From contig OX243824.1 of assembly GCA_945859605.1 (NCBI GenBank), forward strand, positions 30,062,448 through 30,126,447: a stretch of DNA of 64,000 bases. Reading direction: 5' to 3'. Of this stretch, positions 30,001 to 45,000 are shown piece after piece. Each line of letters begins with the position of its first letter. Position 1 is the stretch's first letter. The position numbers were made by a program, and so were the translations under genes. This DNA is from Lumbricus rubellus (taxonomy: Eukaryota; Annelida; Clitellata; Crassiclitellata; Lumbricidae). A model generated the notes under the pieces. The model was given only the letters and a program-made list of their open reading frames with translations, ran no database searches and was not told the origin of the DNA.

Positions 30001-33000
30001 ACCGACGAAACGACTACATCTTCGTCGACTGCTACACCGACCGCCACAGAACAAACGACGTCTGTCATTGGCACCACCAAGACCAACGAAACGACTACAT
30101 CTTCGTCGACTGCTACACCGACCGCCACAGAACAAACGACCTCTGTCCTTGGCACCACCAAGACCGACGAAACGACTACATCTTCGTCGACTGCTACACC
30201 GACCACCACAGAACAAACGACGTCTGTCATTGACACCACCAAGACCGAAGAAACGACTACATCTTCGTCGACTGCTACACCGACCGCCACAGAACAAACG
30301 ACGTCTGTCATTGGCACCACCAAAACCGACGAAACGCCTACATCTTCGTCGACTGCTACACCGATCGCCACAGAACAAACGACGTCTGTCATTGACACCA
30401 CCAAGACCAAAGAAACGACTACATCTTTGTCGACTGCTACACCGACCGCCACAGAACAAACGACGTCTGTCATTGGCACCACCAAAACCGACGAAACGAC
30501 TACATCTTCGTCGACTGCTACACCGACCACCACAGAACAAACGACGTCTGTCATTGACACCACCAAGACCGAAGAAACGACTACATCTTCGTCGACTGCT
30601 ACACCGACCGCCACAGAACAAACGACGTCTGTCATTGGCACCACCAAAACCGACGAAACGCCTACATCTTCGTCGACTGCTACACCGATCGCCACAGAAC
30701 AAACGACCTCTGTCCTTGGCACCACCAAGACCAACGAAACGACTACATCTTCGTCGACTCCTTCACCGACCGCCACAGAACAAACGACGTCTGTCACTGG
30801 CACCACCAAAACCGACGAAACGACTACATCTTCGTCAACTGCTACACCGACCGCAACAGAACAATCGACGTCTGTCATTGGCACCACCAAGACCGACGAA
30901 ACGACTACATCTTCGTCGGCTGCTACACCGACCGCCACAGAACAAACGACGTCTGTCAGTGGCACCACCAAGACCGACGAAACGACTACACCTTCGTCGA
31001 CTGCTACACCGACCGCCACAGAACAAACGACGTCTGTCATTGGCACCACCAAGACCAAAGAAACGACTACATCTTCGTCGACTGCTACACCGACCGCCAC
31101 AGAACAAACGACGTCTGTCATTGGCACCACCAAGACCGACGAAACGACTACATCTTCGTCGACTGCTACACCGACCGCCACAGAACAAACGACGTCTGTC
31201 ATTGGCACCACCAAGACCGACGAAACGACTACATCTTCGTCGACTGCTACACCGACCGCCACAGAACAAACGACGTCTGTCATTGGCACCACCAAGACCG
31301 ACGAAACGACTACATTTTCGTCGACTGCTACACCGATCGCCACAGAACAAACCACGTCTGTCCTTGGCACCACCAAGACCGACGTAACGACTACATCTTT
31401 GTCGACTGCTACACCGACCGCCACAGAACAAACGACGTCTGTCAGTGGCACCACCAAGACCGACGAAACGACTACATCTTCGTCGACTGCTACACCAATC
31501 GCCACAGAACAAACGACGTCTGTCATTGGCACCACCAAGACCGACGAAACGACTACATCTTCGTCGACTGCTACACCGACCGCCACAGAACAAACGACGT
31601 CTGTCATTGGCACCACCAAGACCGACGAAACGACTACGTCTTCGTCGACTCCTACACCGACCGCCACAGAACAAACCACGTCTGTCCTTGACACCACCAA
31701 GACCGACGAAACGACTACATCTTCGTCGACTGCTACACCGACCGCCACAGAACAAACGACGTCTGTCACTGGCACCACCAAGACCGACGAAACGACTACA
31801 TCTTCGTCGACTGCTACACCGACCGCCACAGAACAAACGACGTCTGTCACTGGCACCACCAAGACCGACGAAACGACTACATCTTCGTCGACTGCTACAC
31901 CGACCGCCACAGAACAAACGACGTCTGTCATTGGCACCACCAAAACCGAAGAAACGACTACATCTTCGTCGACTGCTACACCGACCGCCACAGAACAAAC
32001 GACGTCTGTCCTTGACACCACCAAGACCGACGAAACGACTACATCTTCGTCGACTGCTACACCGACCGCCACAGAACAAACGACGTGTGTCATTGGCACC
32101 ACCAAGACCTACGAAACGACTACGTCTTCGTCGACTGCTACACCAATCGCCACAGAACAAACGACGTCTGTCATTGGCACCACCAAGACCGACGAAACGA
32201 CTACATCTTCGTCGACTCCTACACCGACCGCCACAGAACAAACGACGTTTGTCACTGGCACCACCAAAACCGACGAAACGACAACATCTTCGTCGACTGC
32301 TACACCGACCGCCACAGAACAAACGACGTCTGTCATTGGCACCACAAAGACCAACGAAACGACTACATCTTCGTCGACTGCTACACCGACCGCCACAGAA
32401 CAAACGACCTCTGTCCTTGGCACCACCAAGACCGACGAAACGACTACATCTTCGTCGACTGCTACACCGACCACCACAGAACAAACGACGTCTGTCATTG
32501 ACACCACCAAGACCGAAGAAACGACTACATCTTCGTCGACTGCTACACCGACCGCCACAGAACAAACGACGTCTGTCATTGGCACCACCAAAACCGACGA
32601 AACGCCTACATCTTCGTCGACTGCTACACCGATCGCCACAGAACAAACGACGTCTGTCATTGACACCACCAAGACCGAAGAAACGACTACATCTTCGTCG
32701 ACTGCTACACCGACCGCCACAGAACAAACGACGTCTGTCATTGGCACCACCAAAACCGACGAAACGACTACATCTTCGTCGACTGCTACACCGACCACCA
32801 CAGAACAAACGACGTCTGTCATTGACACCACCAAGACCGAAGAAACGACTACATCTTCGTCGACTGCTACACCGACCGCCACAGAACAAACGACGTTTGT
32901 CATTGGCACCACCAAAACCGACGAAACGCCTACATCTTCGTCGACTGCTACACCGATCGCCACAGAACAAACGACCTCTGTCCTTGGCACCACCAAGACC

Positions 33001-36000
33001 AACGAAACGACTACATATTCGTCGACTGCTACACCGACCGTCACAGAACAAACGACGTCTGTCATTGGCACCACCAAGACCGACGAAACGACTACATCTT
33101 CGTCGATTGCTACACCAACCGCCACAGAACAAACGACGTATGTCCTTGACACCACCAAGACCGACGAAACGACTACATCTTTGTCGACTGCTACACCGAC
33201 CGCCACAGAACAAACGACGTCTGTCATTGACACCACCAAGACCGATGAAACGACTCCATCTTCGTCGACTCCTACACTGACCGCCACAGAACAAACGACG
33301 TCTGTCACTGGCACCACCAAGACCGACGAAACGCCTACATCTTCGTCGACTGCTACACCGATCGCCACAGAACAAACGACGTCTGTCATTGGCACCACCA
33401 AGACCGACGAAACGACTACATCTTCGTCGACTGCTACACCGACCGCCACAGAACAAACGACGTCTGTCACTGGCACCACCAAGACCGACGAAACGACTAC
33501 ATCTTCGTCGACTGCTACACCGACCGCCACAGAACAAACGACGTCTGTCATTGACACCACCAAGACCGACGAAACGACTACATCTTCGTCGACTGCTACA
33601 CCGACCGCCACAGAACAAACGACGTCTGTCATTGACACCACCAAGACCGACGAAACGACTACATCTTCGTCGACTGCTACACCGACCGCCACAGAACAAA
33701 CGACGTCTGTCACTGGCACCACCAAGACCGACGAAACGACTACATCTTCGTCGACTGCTACACCGACCGCCACAGAACAAGCGACGTCTGTCATTGGCAC
33801 GACCAACACCGACGAAACGACTACATCTTCGTCGACTCCTACACCGAACGCCACAGAACAAACGACGTATGTCACTGGCACCACCAAGACCGACGAAACG
33901 ACTACATCTTCGTCGACTGTTACACCGACCGCCACAGAACAAACGACGTCTGTCATTGGCACCACCAAAACCGACGAAACGACTACATCTTCGTCGACTG
34001 CTACACCGACCGCCACAGAACAAACGACGTCTGTCAGTGGCACCACCAAGACCGACGAAACGACTACATCTTCGTCGACTGCTACACCGACCGCCACAGA
34101 ACAAACGACGTCTGTCATTGGCACCACCAAGACCGACGAAACGACTACATCTTCGTCGACTGCTACACCGACCGCCACAGAACAAACAACGTCTGTCATT
34201 GGCACCACCAAGACCAACGAAACGACTACATCTTCGTCGACTGCTACACCGACCGCCACAGAACAAACGACGTCTGTCATTGGCACCACCAAGACCAACG
34301 AAACGACTACATCTTCGTCGACTCCTTCACCGACCGCCACAGAACAAACGACGTCTGTCACTGGCACCACCAAAACCGACGAAACGACTACATCTTCGTC
34401 AACTGCTACACCGACCGCCACAGAACAATCGACGTCTGTCATTGGCACCACCAAGACCGACGAAACGACTACATCTTCGTCGGCTGCTACCCCGACCGCC
34501 ACAGAACAAACGACGTCTGTCAGTGGCACCACCAAGACCGACGAAACGACTACACCTTCGTCGACTGCTACACCGACCGCCACAGAACAAACGACGTCTG
34601 TCATTGGCACCACCAAGACCGACGAAACGACTACATCTTCGTCGACTGCTACACCGACCGCCACAGAACAAACGACGTCTGTCATTGGCACCACCAAGAC
34701 CGACGAAACGACTACATCTTCGTCGACTGCTACACCGATCGCCACAGAACAAACGACGTCTGTCATTGGCACCACCAAGACCGACGAAACGACTACATCT
34801 TCGTCGACTGCTACACCGACCGCCACAGAACAAACGACGTCTGTCATTGGCACCACCAAGACCGACGAAACGACTACATCTTCGTCGACTGCTACACCGA
34901 TCGCCACAGAACAAACCACGTCTGTCCTTGGCACCACCAAGACCGACGTAACGACTACATCTTTGTCGACTGCTACACCGACCGCCACAGAACAAACGAC
35001 GTCTGTCAGTGGCACCACCAAGACCGACGAAACGACTACATCTTCGTCGACTGCTACACCAATCGCCACAGAACAAACGACGTCTGTCATTGGCACCACC
35101 AAGACCGACGAAACGACTACATCTTCGTCGACTGCTACACCGACCGCCACAAAACAAACGACGTCTGTCATTGGCACCACCAAGACCGACGAAACGACTA
35201 CGTCTTCGTCGACTCCTACACCGACCGCCACAGAACAAACCACGTCTGTCCTTGACACCACCAAGACCGACGAAACGACTACATCTTCGTCGACTGCTAT
35301 ACCGACCGCCACAGAACAAACGACGTCTGTCATTGGCACCACCAAGACCGACGAAACGACTACATCTTCGTCGACTGCTACACCGACCGCCACAGAACAA
35401 ACGACGTCTGTCACTGGCACCACCAAGACCGACGAAACGACTACATCTTCGTCGACTGCTACACCGACCGCCACAAAACAAACGACGTCTGTCATTGGCA
35501 CCACCAAAACCGAAGAAACGACTACATCTTCGTCGACTCCTACACCGACCGCCACAGAACAAACGACGTCTGTCCTTGACACCACCAAGACCGACGAAAC
35601 GACTACATCTTCGTCGACTGCTACACCGACCGCCACAGAACAAACGACGTCTGTCATTGGCACCACCAAGACCTACGAAACGACTACGTCTTCGTCGACT
35701 GCTACACCGACCGCCACAGAACAAACGACGTCTGTCATTGGCACCACCAAGACCGACGAAACGACCACATCTTCGTCGACTGCTACACCGACCGCCACAG
35801 AACAAACGACGTCTGTCACTGGCTTCACCAAGACCGACGAAACGACTACATCTTCGTCGACTCCTACACCGAACGCCACAGAACAAACGACGTATGTCAC
35901 TGGCACCACCAAGACCGACGAAACGACTACATCTTCGTCGACTGTTACACCGACCGCCACAGAACAAACGACGTCTGTCATTGGCACCACCAAAACCGAC

Positions 36001-39000
36001 GAAACGACTACATCTTCGTCGACTGCTACACCGACCGCCACAGAACAAACGACGTCTGTCAGTGGCACCACCAAGACCGACGAAACGACTACATCTTCGT
36101 CGACTGCTACACCGACCGCCACAGAACAAACGACGTCTGTCATTGGCACCACCAAGACCGACGAAACGACTACATCTTCGTCGACTGCTACACCGACCGC
36201 CACAGAACAAACGACGTCTGTCATTGGCACCACCAAGACCAACGAAACGACTACATCTTCGTCGACTGCTACACCGACCGCCACAGAACAAACGACGTCT
36301 GTCATTGGCACCACCAAGACCAACGAAACGACTACATCTTCGTCGACTCCTTCACCGACCGCCACAGAACAAACGACGTCTGTCACTGGCACCACCAAAA
36401 CCGACGAAACGACTACATCTTCGTCAACTGCTACACCGACCGCCACAGAACAATCGACGTCTGTCATTGGCACCACCAAGACCGACGAAACGACTACATC
36501 TTCGTCGGCTGCTACCCCGACCGCCACAGAACAAACGACGTCTGTCAGTGGCACCACCAAGACCGACGAAACGACTACACCTTCGTCGACTGCTACACCG
36601 ACCGCCACAGAACAAACGACGTCTGTCATTGGCACCACCAAGACCAACGAAACGACTACATCTTCGTCGACTGCTACACCGACCGCCACAGAACAAACGA
36701 CGTCTGTCATTGGCACCACCAAGACCGACGAAACGACTACATCTTCGTCGACTGCTACACCGATCGCCACAGAACAAACGACGTCTGTCATTGGCACCAC
36801 CAAGACCGACGAAACGACTACATCTTCGTCGACTGCTACACCGACCGCCACAGAACAAACGACGTCTGTCATTGGCACCACCAAGACCGACGAAACGACT
36901 ACATCTTCGTCGACTGCTACACCGATCGCCACAGAACAAACCACGTCTGTCCTTGGCACCACCAAGACCGACGTAACGACTACATCTTTGTCGACTGCTA
37001 CACCGACCGCCACAGAACAAACGACGTCTGTCAGTGGCACCACCAAGACCGACGAAACGACTACATCTTCGTCGACTGCTACACCAATCGCCACAGAACA
37101 AACGACGTCTGTCATTGGCACCACCAAGACCGACGAAACGACTACATCTTCGTCGACTGCTACACCGACCGCCACAAAACAAACGACGTCTGTCATTGGC
37201 ACCACCAAGACCGACGAAACGACTACGTCTTCGTCGACTCCTACACCGACCGCCACAGAACAAACCACGTCTGTCCTTGACACCACCAAGACCGACGAAA
37301 CGACTACATCTTCGTCGACTGCTATACCGACCGCCACAGAACAAACGACGTCTGTCACTGGCACCACCAAGACCGACGAAACGACTACATCTTCGTCGAC
37401 TGCTACACCGACCGCCACAGAACAAACGACGTCTGTCACTGGCACCACCAAGACCGACGAAACGACTACATCTTCGTCGACTGCTACACCGACCGCCACA
37501 AAACAAACGACGTCTGTCATTGGCACCACCAAAACCGAAGAAACGACTACATCTTCGTCGACTGCTACACCGACCGCCACAGAACAAACGACGTCTGTCC
37601 TTGACACCACCAAGACCGACGAAACGACTACATCTTCGTCGACTGCTACACCGACCGCCACAGAACAAACGACGTGTGTCATTGGCACCACCAAGACCTA
37701 CGAAACGACTACGTCTTCGTCGACTGCTACACCGACCGCCACAGAACAAACGACGTCTGTCATTGGCACCACCAAGACCGACGAAACGACCACATCTTCG
37801 TCGACTGCTACACCGACCGCCACAGAACAAACGACGTCTGTCACTGGCTTCACCAAGACCGACGAAACAACTACATCTTCGTCGACTGCTACACCGACCG
37901 CCACAGAACAAACGACGTCTGTCATTGGCACCACCAAGACCAACGAAACGACTACATCTTCGTCGACTGCTACACCGACCGCCACAGAACAAACGACGTC
38001 TGTCATTGGCACCACCAAGACCAACGAAACGACTACATCTTCGTCGACTGCTACACCGACCGCCACAGAACAAACGACGTCTGTCATTGGCACCACCAAA
38101 ACCGACGAAACGACTACATCTTCGTCGACTGCTACACCGATCGCCACAGAACAAACGACGTCTGTCATTGGCACCACCAAGACCGACGAAACGACTACAT
38201 CTTCGTCGACTCCTACACCGACCGCCACAGAACAAACGACCTCTGTCCTTGGCACCACCAAGACCGACGAAACGACTACATCTTCGTCGACTGCTACACC
38301 GACCACCACAGAACAAACGACGTCTGTCATTGACACCACCAAGACCGAAGAAACGACTACATCTTCGTCGACTGCTACACCGACCGCCACAGAACAAACG
38401 ACGTCTGTCGATGGCACCACCAAAACCGACGAAACGCCTACATCTTCGTCGACTGCTACACCGATCGCCACAGAACAAACGACGTCTGTCATTGACACCA
38501 CCAAGACCGAAGAAACGACTACATCTTCGTCGACTGCTACACCGACCGCCACAGAACAAACGACGTCTGTCATTGGCACCACCAAAACCGACGAAACGAC
38601 TACATCTTCGTCGACTGCTACACCGACCACCACAGAACAAACGACGTCTGTCATTGACACCACCAAGACCGAAGAAACGACTACATCTTCGTCGACTGCT
38701 ACACCGACCGCCACAGAACAAACGACGTCTGTCATTGGCACCACCAAAACCGACGAAACGCCTACATCTTCGTCGACTGCTACACCGATCGCCACAGAAC
38801 AAACGACCTCTGTCCTTGGCACCACCAAGACCAACGAAACGACTACATTTTCGTCGACCGTCACAGAACAAACGACGTCTGTCATTGGCACCACCAAGAC
38901 CGACGAAACGACAACATCTTCGTCGATTGCTACACCAACCGCCACAGAACAAACGACGTCTGTCCTTGACACCACCAAGACCGACGAAACGACTACATCT

Positions 39001-42000
39001 TTGTCGACTGCTACACCGACCGCCACAGAACAAACGACGTCTGTCATTGACACCACCAAGACCGAAGAAACGACTCCATCTTCGTCGACTCCTACACCGA
39101 CCGCCACAGAACAAACGACGTCTGTCACTGGCACCACCAAGACCGACGAAACGCCTACATCTTCGTCGACTGCTACACCGATCGCCACAGAACAAACGAC
39201 GTCTGTAATTGGCACCACCAAGACCGACGAAACGACTACATCTTCGTCGACTGCTACACCGACCGCCACAGAACAAACGACGTCTGTCACTGGCACCACC
39301 AAGACCGACGAAACGACTACATCTTCGTCGACTGCTACACCGACCGCCACAGAACAAACGACGTCTGTCATTGACACCACCAAGACCGACGAAACGACTA
39401 CATCTTCGTCGACTCCTACACCGACCGCCACAGAACAAACGACGTCTGTCATTGACACCACCAAGACCGACGAAACGACTACATCTTCGTCGACTGCTAC
39501 ACCGACCGCCACAGAACAAACGACGTCTGTCACTGGCACCACCAAGACCGACGAAACGACTACATCTTCGTCGACTGCTACACCGACCGCCACAGAACAA
39601 ACGACGTCTGTCATTGGCACGACCAACACCGACGAAACGACTACATCTTCGTCGACTCCTACACCGACCGCCACAGAACAAACGACGTATGTCACTGGCA
39701 CCACCAAGACCGACGAAACGACTACATCTTCGTCGACTGTTACACCGACCGCCACAGAACAAACGACGTCTGTCATTGGCACCACCAAGACCGACGAAAC
39801 GACTACATCTTCGTCGACTGCTACACCGACCGCCACAGAACAAACGACGTCTGTCAGTGGCACCACCAAGACCGACGAAACGACTACATCTTCGTCGACT
39901 GCTACACCGACCGCCACAGAACAAACGACGTCTGTCATTGGCACCACCAAGACCGACGAAACGACTACATCTTCGTCGACTGCTACACCGACCGCCACAG
40001 AACAAACAACGTCTGTCATTGGCACCACCAAGACCAACGAAACGACTACATCTTCGTCGACTGCTACACCGACCGCCACAGAACAAACAACATCTGTCAT
40101 TGGCACCACCAAGACCGACAAAACGACTACATCTTCGTCGACTGCTACAACGATCGCCACAGAACAGACGACGTCTGTCACTGGCACCACCAAGACCGAC
40201 GAAACGACTACGTCTTCGTCGACGCCTACACCGACCGCCACAGAACAAACGACGTCTGTCATTGGCACCACCAAGACCGACGAAACGACTACATCTTCGT
40301 CGACTGCTACACCGATCGCCACAGAACAGACGACGTCTGTCACTGGCACCACCAAGACCGACGAAACGACTACATCTTCGTCGACTGCTACACCGACCGC
40401 CACAGAACAAACGACGTCTGTCATTGGCACCACCAAGACCGACGAAACGACTACATCTTCGTCGACTGCTACACCGACCGCCACAGAACAAACGACGTCT
40501 GTCCTTGGCACCACCAAAACCGACGAAACGACTCCATCTTCGTCGACTGCTACACCGACCGCCACAGAACAAACGACGTCTGTCCTTGGCACCACCAAAA
40601 CCGACGAAACGACTCCATCTTCGTCGACTCCTACACCGACCGCCACAGAACAAACGACGTCTGTCACTGGCACCACCAAGACCGACGAAACGACTACATC
40701 TTCGTCGACTGCTACACCGACCGCCACAGAACAATCGACGTCTGTCATTGACACCACCAAGACCGACGAAACGACTACATCTTTGTCGACTGCTACACCG
40801 ACCGCCACAGAACAAACGACGTCTGTCCTTGACACCACCAAGACCGACGAAACGACTCCATCTTCGTCGACTGCTACACCGACCGCCACAGAACAAACGA
40901 CGTCTGTCATTGGCACCACCAAGACCGACGAAATGACTACATCTTCGTCGACTGCTACACCGACCGCCACAGAACAAACAACATCTGTCATTGGCACCAC
41001 CAAGACCTACGAAACGACTACATCTTCGTCGACTGCTACACCGACCGCCACAGAACAAACGACGTCTGTCCTTGACACCACCAAGACCGACGAAACGACT
41101 ACATCTTCGTCGACTGCTACACCGACCGCCACAGAACAAACGACGTCTGTCCTTGACACCACCAAGACCGACGAAACGACTACATCTTCGTCGACTGCTA
41201 CACCGACCGCCACAGAACAAACGACGTCTGTCATTGGCACCACCAAGACCGACGAAATGACTACATCTTCGTCGACTGCTACACCGACCGCCACAGAACA
41301 AACGACGTCTGTCATTGGCACCACCAAGACCGACGAAACGACTACATCTTCGTCGACTGCTACACCGACCGCCACAGAACAAACGACGTCTGTCATTGGC
41401 ACCACCAAGACCGACGAAACGACTATATCTTCGTCGACTGCTACACCGACCGCCAGAGAACAAACGACGTCTGTCATTGGCACCACCAAGACCAACGAAA
41501 CGACTACATCTTCGTCGATTGCTACACCGACCACTGCCGAACAAACAACGAGTCTTCGTAGCAGCAGCACGACCGAGGAAAAGAAGTCTCCGTCGACTGG
41601 TACACCGACTGGAACCGAACGAACAACGGCTGTCCTTGGTGGCATCACGACTAAAGAAATAACGAAGGCATCGTCGACATACCCACCAACAAACGAAGAA
41701 ACAACTGATGTCGACTGCTCCGAAGAAGAAACTACAACAGATTCCTCGCCCGCTCAAGAGACTGGCGATCAAACAACGGCTGTCCTTGGGGGCACCAATA
41801 CTAAGGAAACAACGAAGGCATCGTCGACATACCCACCAACAAATGAGGAAACAACTGATGTCGACTGCTCGGAAGAAGAAACTACAACGCCCGCCGAAGG
41901 GACGGGCGATCAAACAACGGCTGTCGTTGGTGGCACCACGACTAAGGAAACAACGGAGGCATCGTCGACATACCCACCAACAAATGAGGAAACAACTGAT

Positions 42001-45000
42001 GTCGACTGCTCGGAAGAAGAAACTACAACGCCCGCCGAAGAGACTGGCGATCAAACAACGGCTGTCCTTGGTGGCACCACGACTAAGGAAACAACGAAGG
42101 CATCGTCCACAAACCCACCAACAAATGAGGAAACAACTGAGGTCGACTGCTCCGAAGAAGAAACTACAACGCCCGCCGAAGAGACTGGCGATCAAACATC
42201 GGCTGTCCTTGGTGGAACCACGACTAAAGAAACAACGAAGGCATCGTCGACAAACCTACCAACCGATGAGGAAACAACTGATGTCGACTGCTCCGAAGAA
42301 GAAACTACAACGCCCGCCGAAGAGACTGGCGATCAAACATCGGCTGTCCTTGGTGGAACCACGACTAAAGAAACAACGAAGGCATCGTCGACAAACCCAC
42401 CAACCGATGAGGAAACAACTGATGTCGACTGCTCCGAAGAAGAAACTACAACGCCCGCCGAAGAGACTGGCGATCAAACATCGGCTGTCCTTGGTGGAAC
42501 CACGACTAAAGAAACAACGAAGGCATCGTCGACATACCCACCAACCGATGAGGAAACGACTGATCTCGACTGCTCCGAAGAAGAAACTACAACAGAATCC
42601 TCGCCCGCTGAAGAGACTGGCGATCAAACAACGGCTGTCCATGGTGGCACCACGACTAAGGAAACAACGAAGGCATCGTCGACATACCCACCAACTGATG
42701 AGGAAACGACTGATCTCGACTGCTCCGAAGAAGAAACTACAACAGAATCCTCGCCCGCTGAAGAGACTGGCGATCAAACAACGGCTGTCCTTGGTGGCAC
42801 CACGACTAAGGAAACAACGAAGGCTTCGTCGACATACCCACCAACCGATGAGGAAACAACTGATGTCGACTGCTCGGAAGAAGAAACTACAACGCCCGAC
42901 GAAGAGACTGGCGAGCAAACAACGGCTGTCCTTGGTGGCACCACGACTAAGGAAACAACGAAGGCGTCGTCGACATACCCACCAACAAATGAGGAAACAA
43001 CTGATGTCGACTGCTCGGAAGAAGAAACTACAACGCCCGACGAAGAGACTGGCGATCAAACAACGGCTGTCCTTGGTGGCACCACGACTAAGGAAACAAC
43101 GAAGGCATCGTCGACATACCCAACAACAAATGAGGAAACAACTGATGTCGACTGCTCGGAAGAAGAAACTACAACGCCCGACGAAGAGACTGGCGATCAA
43201 ACAACGGCTGTCCTTGGTGGAACCACGACTAAGGAAACAACGAAGGCATCGTCGACATACCCACCAACCGATGAGGAAACAACTGATGTCGACTGCTCGG
43301 AAGAAGAAACTACAACGCCCGACGAAGAGACTGGCGAGCAAACAACGGCTGTCCTTGGTGGCACCACGACTAAGGAAACAACGAAGGCATCGTCGACATA
43401 CCCACCAACAAATGAGGAAACAACTGATGTCGACTGCTCGGAAGAAGAAACTACAACGCCCGACGAAGAGACTGGCGATCAAACAACGGCTGTCCTTGGT
43501 GGCACCACGACTAAGAAGACAACGGAGGCATCGTCGACATACCCACCAACAAATGAGGAAACAACTGATGTCGACTGCTCGGAAGAAGAAACTACAACGC
43601 CCGATGAAGAGACTGGCGATCAAACAACGGCTGTCCTTGGTGGCACCACGACTAAGGAAACAACGAAGGCATCGTCGACATACCCACCAACAAATGAGGA
43701 CACAACTGATGTCGACTGCTCGGAAGAAGAAACTACAACGCCCGCTGAAGAGACTGGCGATCAAACAACGGCTGTCCTTGGTGGCACCACGACTAAGGAA
43801 ACAACGAAGGCATCGTCGACATACCCCCCAACCGATGAGGAAACAACTGATGTCGACTGCTCGGAAGAAGAAACTACAACGCCCGACGAAAAGACTGGCG
43901 AGCAAACAACGGCTGTCCTTGGTGGCACCACGACTAAGGAAACAACGAAGGCATCGTCGACATACCCACCAACAAATGAGGAAACAACTGATGTCGATTG
44001 CTCGGAAGAAGAAACTACAACGCCCGACGAAGAGACTGGCGATCAAACAACGGCTGTCCTTGGTGGAACCACGACTAAGGAAACAACGAAGGCATCGTCG
44101 ACATACCGACCAACCGATGAGGAAACAACTGATGTCGACTGCTCGGAAGAAGAAACTACAACGCCCGACGAAGAGACTGGCGATCAAACAACGGCTGTCC
44201 TTGGTGGAACCACGACTAAGGAAACAACGAAGGCATCGTCGACATACCCACCAACCGATGAGGAAACAACTGATGTCGACTGCTCGGAAGAAGAAACTAC
44301 AACGCCCGACGAAGAGACTGGCGAGCAAACAACGGCTGTCCTTGGTGGCACCACGACTAAGGAAACAACGAAGGCATCGTCGACATACCCACCAACAAAT
44401 GAGGAAACAACTGATGTCGACTGCTCGGAAGAAGAAACTACAACGCCCGACGAAGAGACTGGCGATCAAACAACGGCTGTCCTTGGTGGCACCACGACTA
44501 AGAAGACAACGGAGGCATCGTCGACATACCCACCAACAAATGAGGAAACAACTGATGTCGACTGCTCGGAAGAAGAAACTACAACGCCCGACGAAGAGAC
44601 TGGCGATCAAACAACGGCTGTCCTTGGTGGCACCACGACTAAGGAAACAACGAAGGCATCGTCGACATACCCACCAACAAATGAGGAAACAACTGATGTC
44701 GACTGCTCGGAAGAAGAAACTACAACGCCCGCTGAAGAGACTGGCGATCAAACAACGGCTGTCCTTGGTGGCACCACGACTAAGGAAACAACGAAGGCAT
44801 CGTCGACATACCCACCAACAAATGAGGAAACAACTGATGTCGACTGCTCTGAAGCAGAAACTACAACAGATTCCTCGCCCGCCGAAGAGACTGGCGATCA
44901 AACAACGGCTGTCCTTGGTGGCACCACGACTAAGGAAACAACGGAGGCATCGTCGACATACCCACCAACAAATGAGGAAACAACTGATGTCGACTGCTCG

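Larger units (their letters stand above)
1..41552 (+). repeat. 81-bp coding tandem array, about 513 copies
   Basis: The 81-bp unit starts TCTTCGTCGACTGC and encodes 27 residues: S-S-S-T-A-T-P, then T-A-T-E-Q, then T-T-S-V-x-[G/D]-T-T-K-T-D-E-T-T-T. Units are mostly more than 90% identical. Variation gathers at the residue after Val (Ile, Leu, Thr, Ser, Phe, rarely Asn or Pro), at Gly/Asp after it, at the Ala/Pro of S-T-[A/P]-T-P, and at Asp/Asn/Glu of K-T-D-E. Nearly every unit holds GTCGAC (a SalI site) and about nine CpG dinucleotides. The last units near 41,510-41,552 are degenerate before a short linker leads into the second array. Confidence 0.97.

Noticed and set aside
27087..32105. Reverse-strand Val-rich hydrophobic repeat ORFs that resemble membrane segments
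   Set aside because: Another antisense frame of the 81-bp unit; the hydrophobicity comes from reverse-complemented Thr/Asp codons.
1..41552. CRISPR array or centromeric satellite
   Set aside because: Units are directly abutting with no unique spacers, and three-base periodic length changes and an open frame point to coding sequence.
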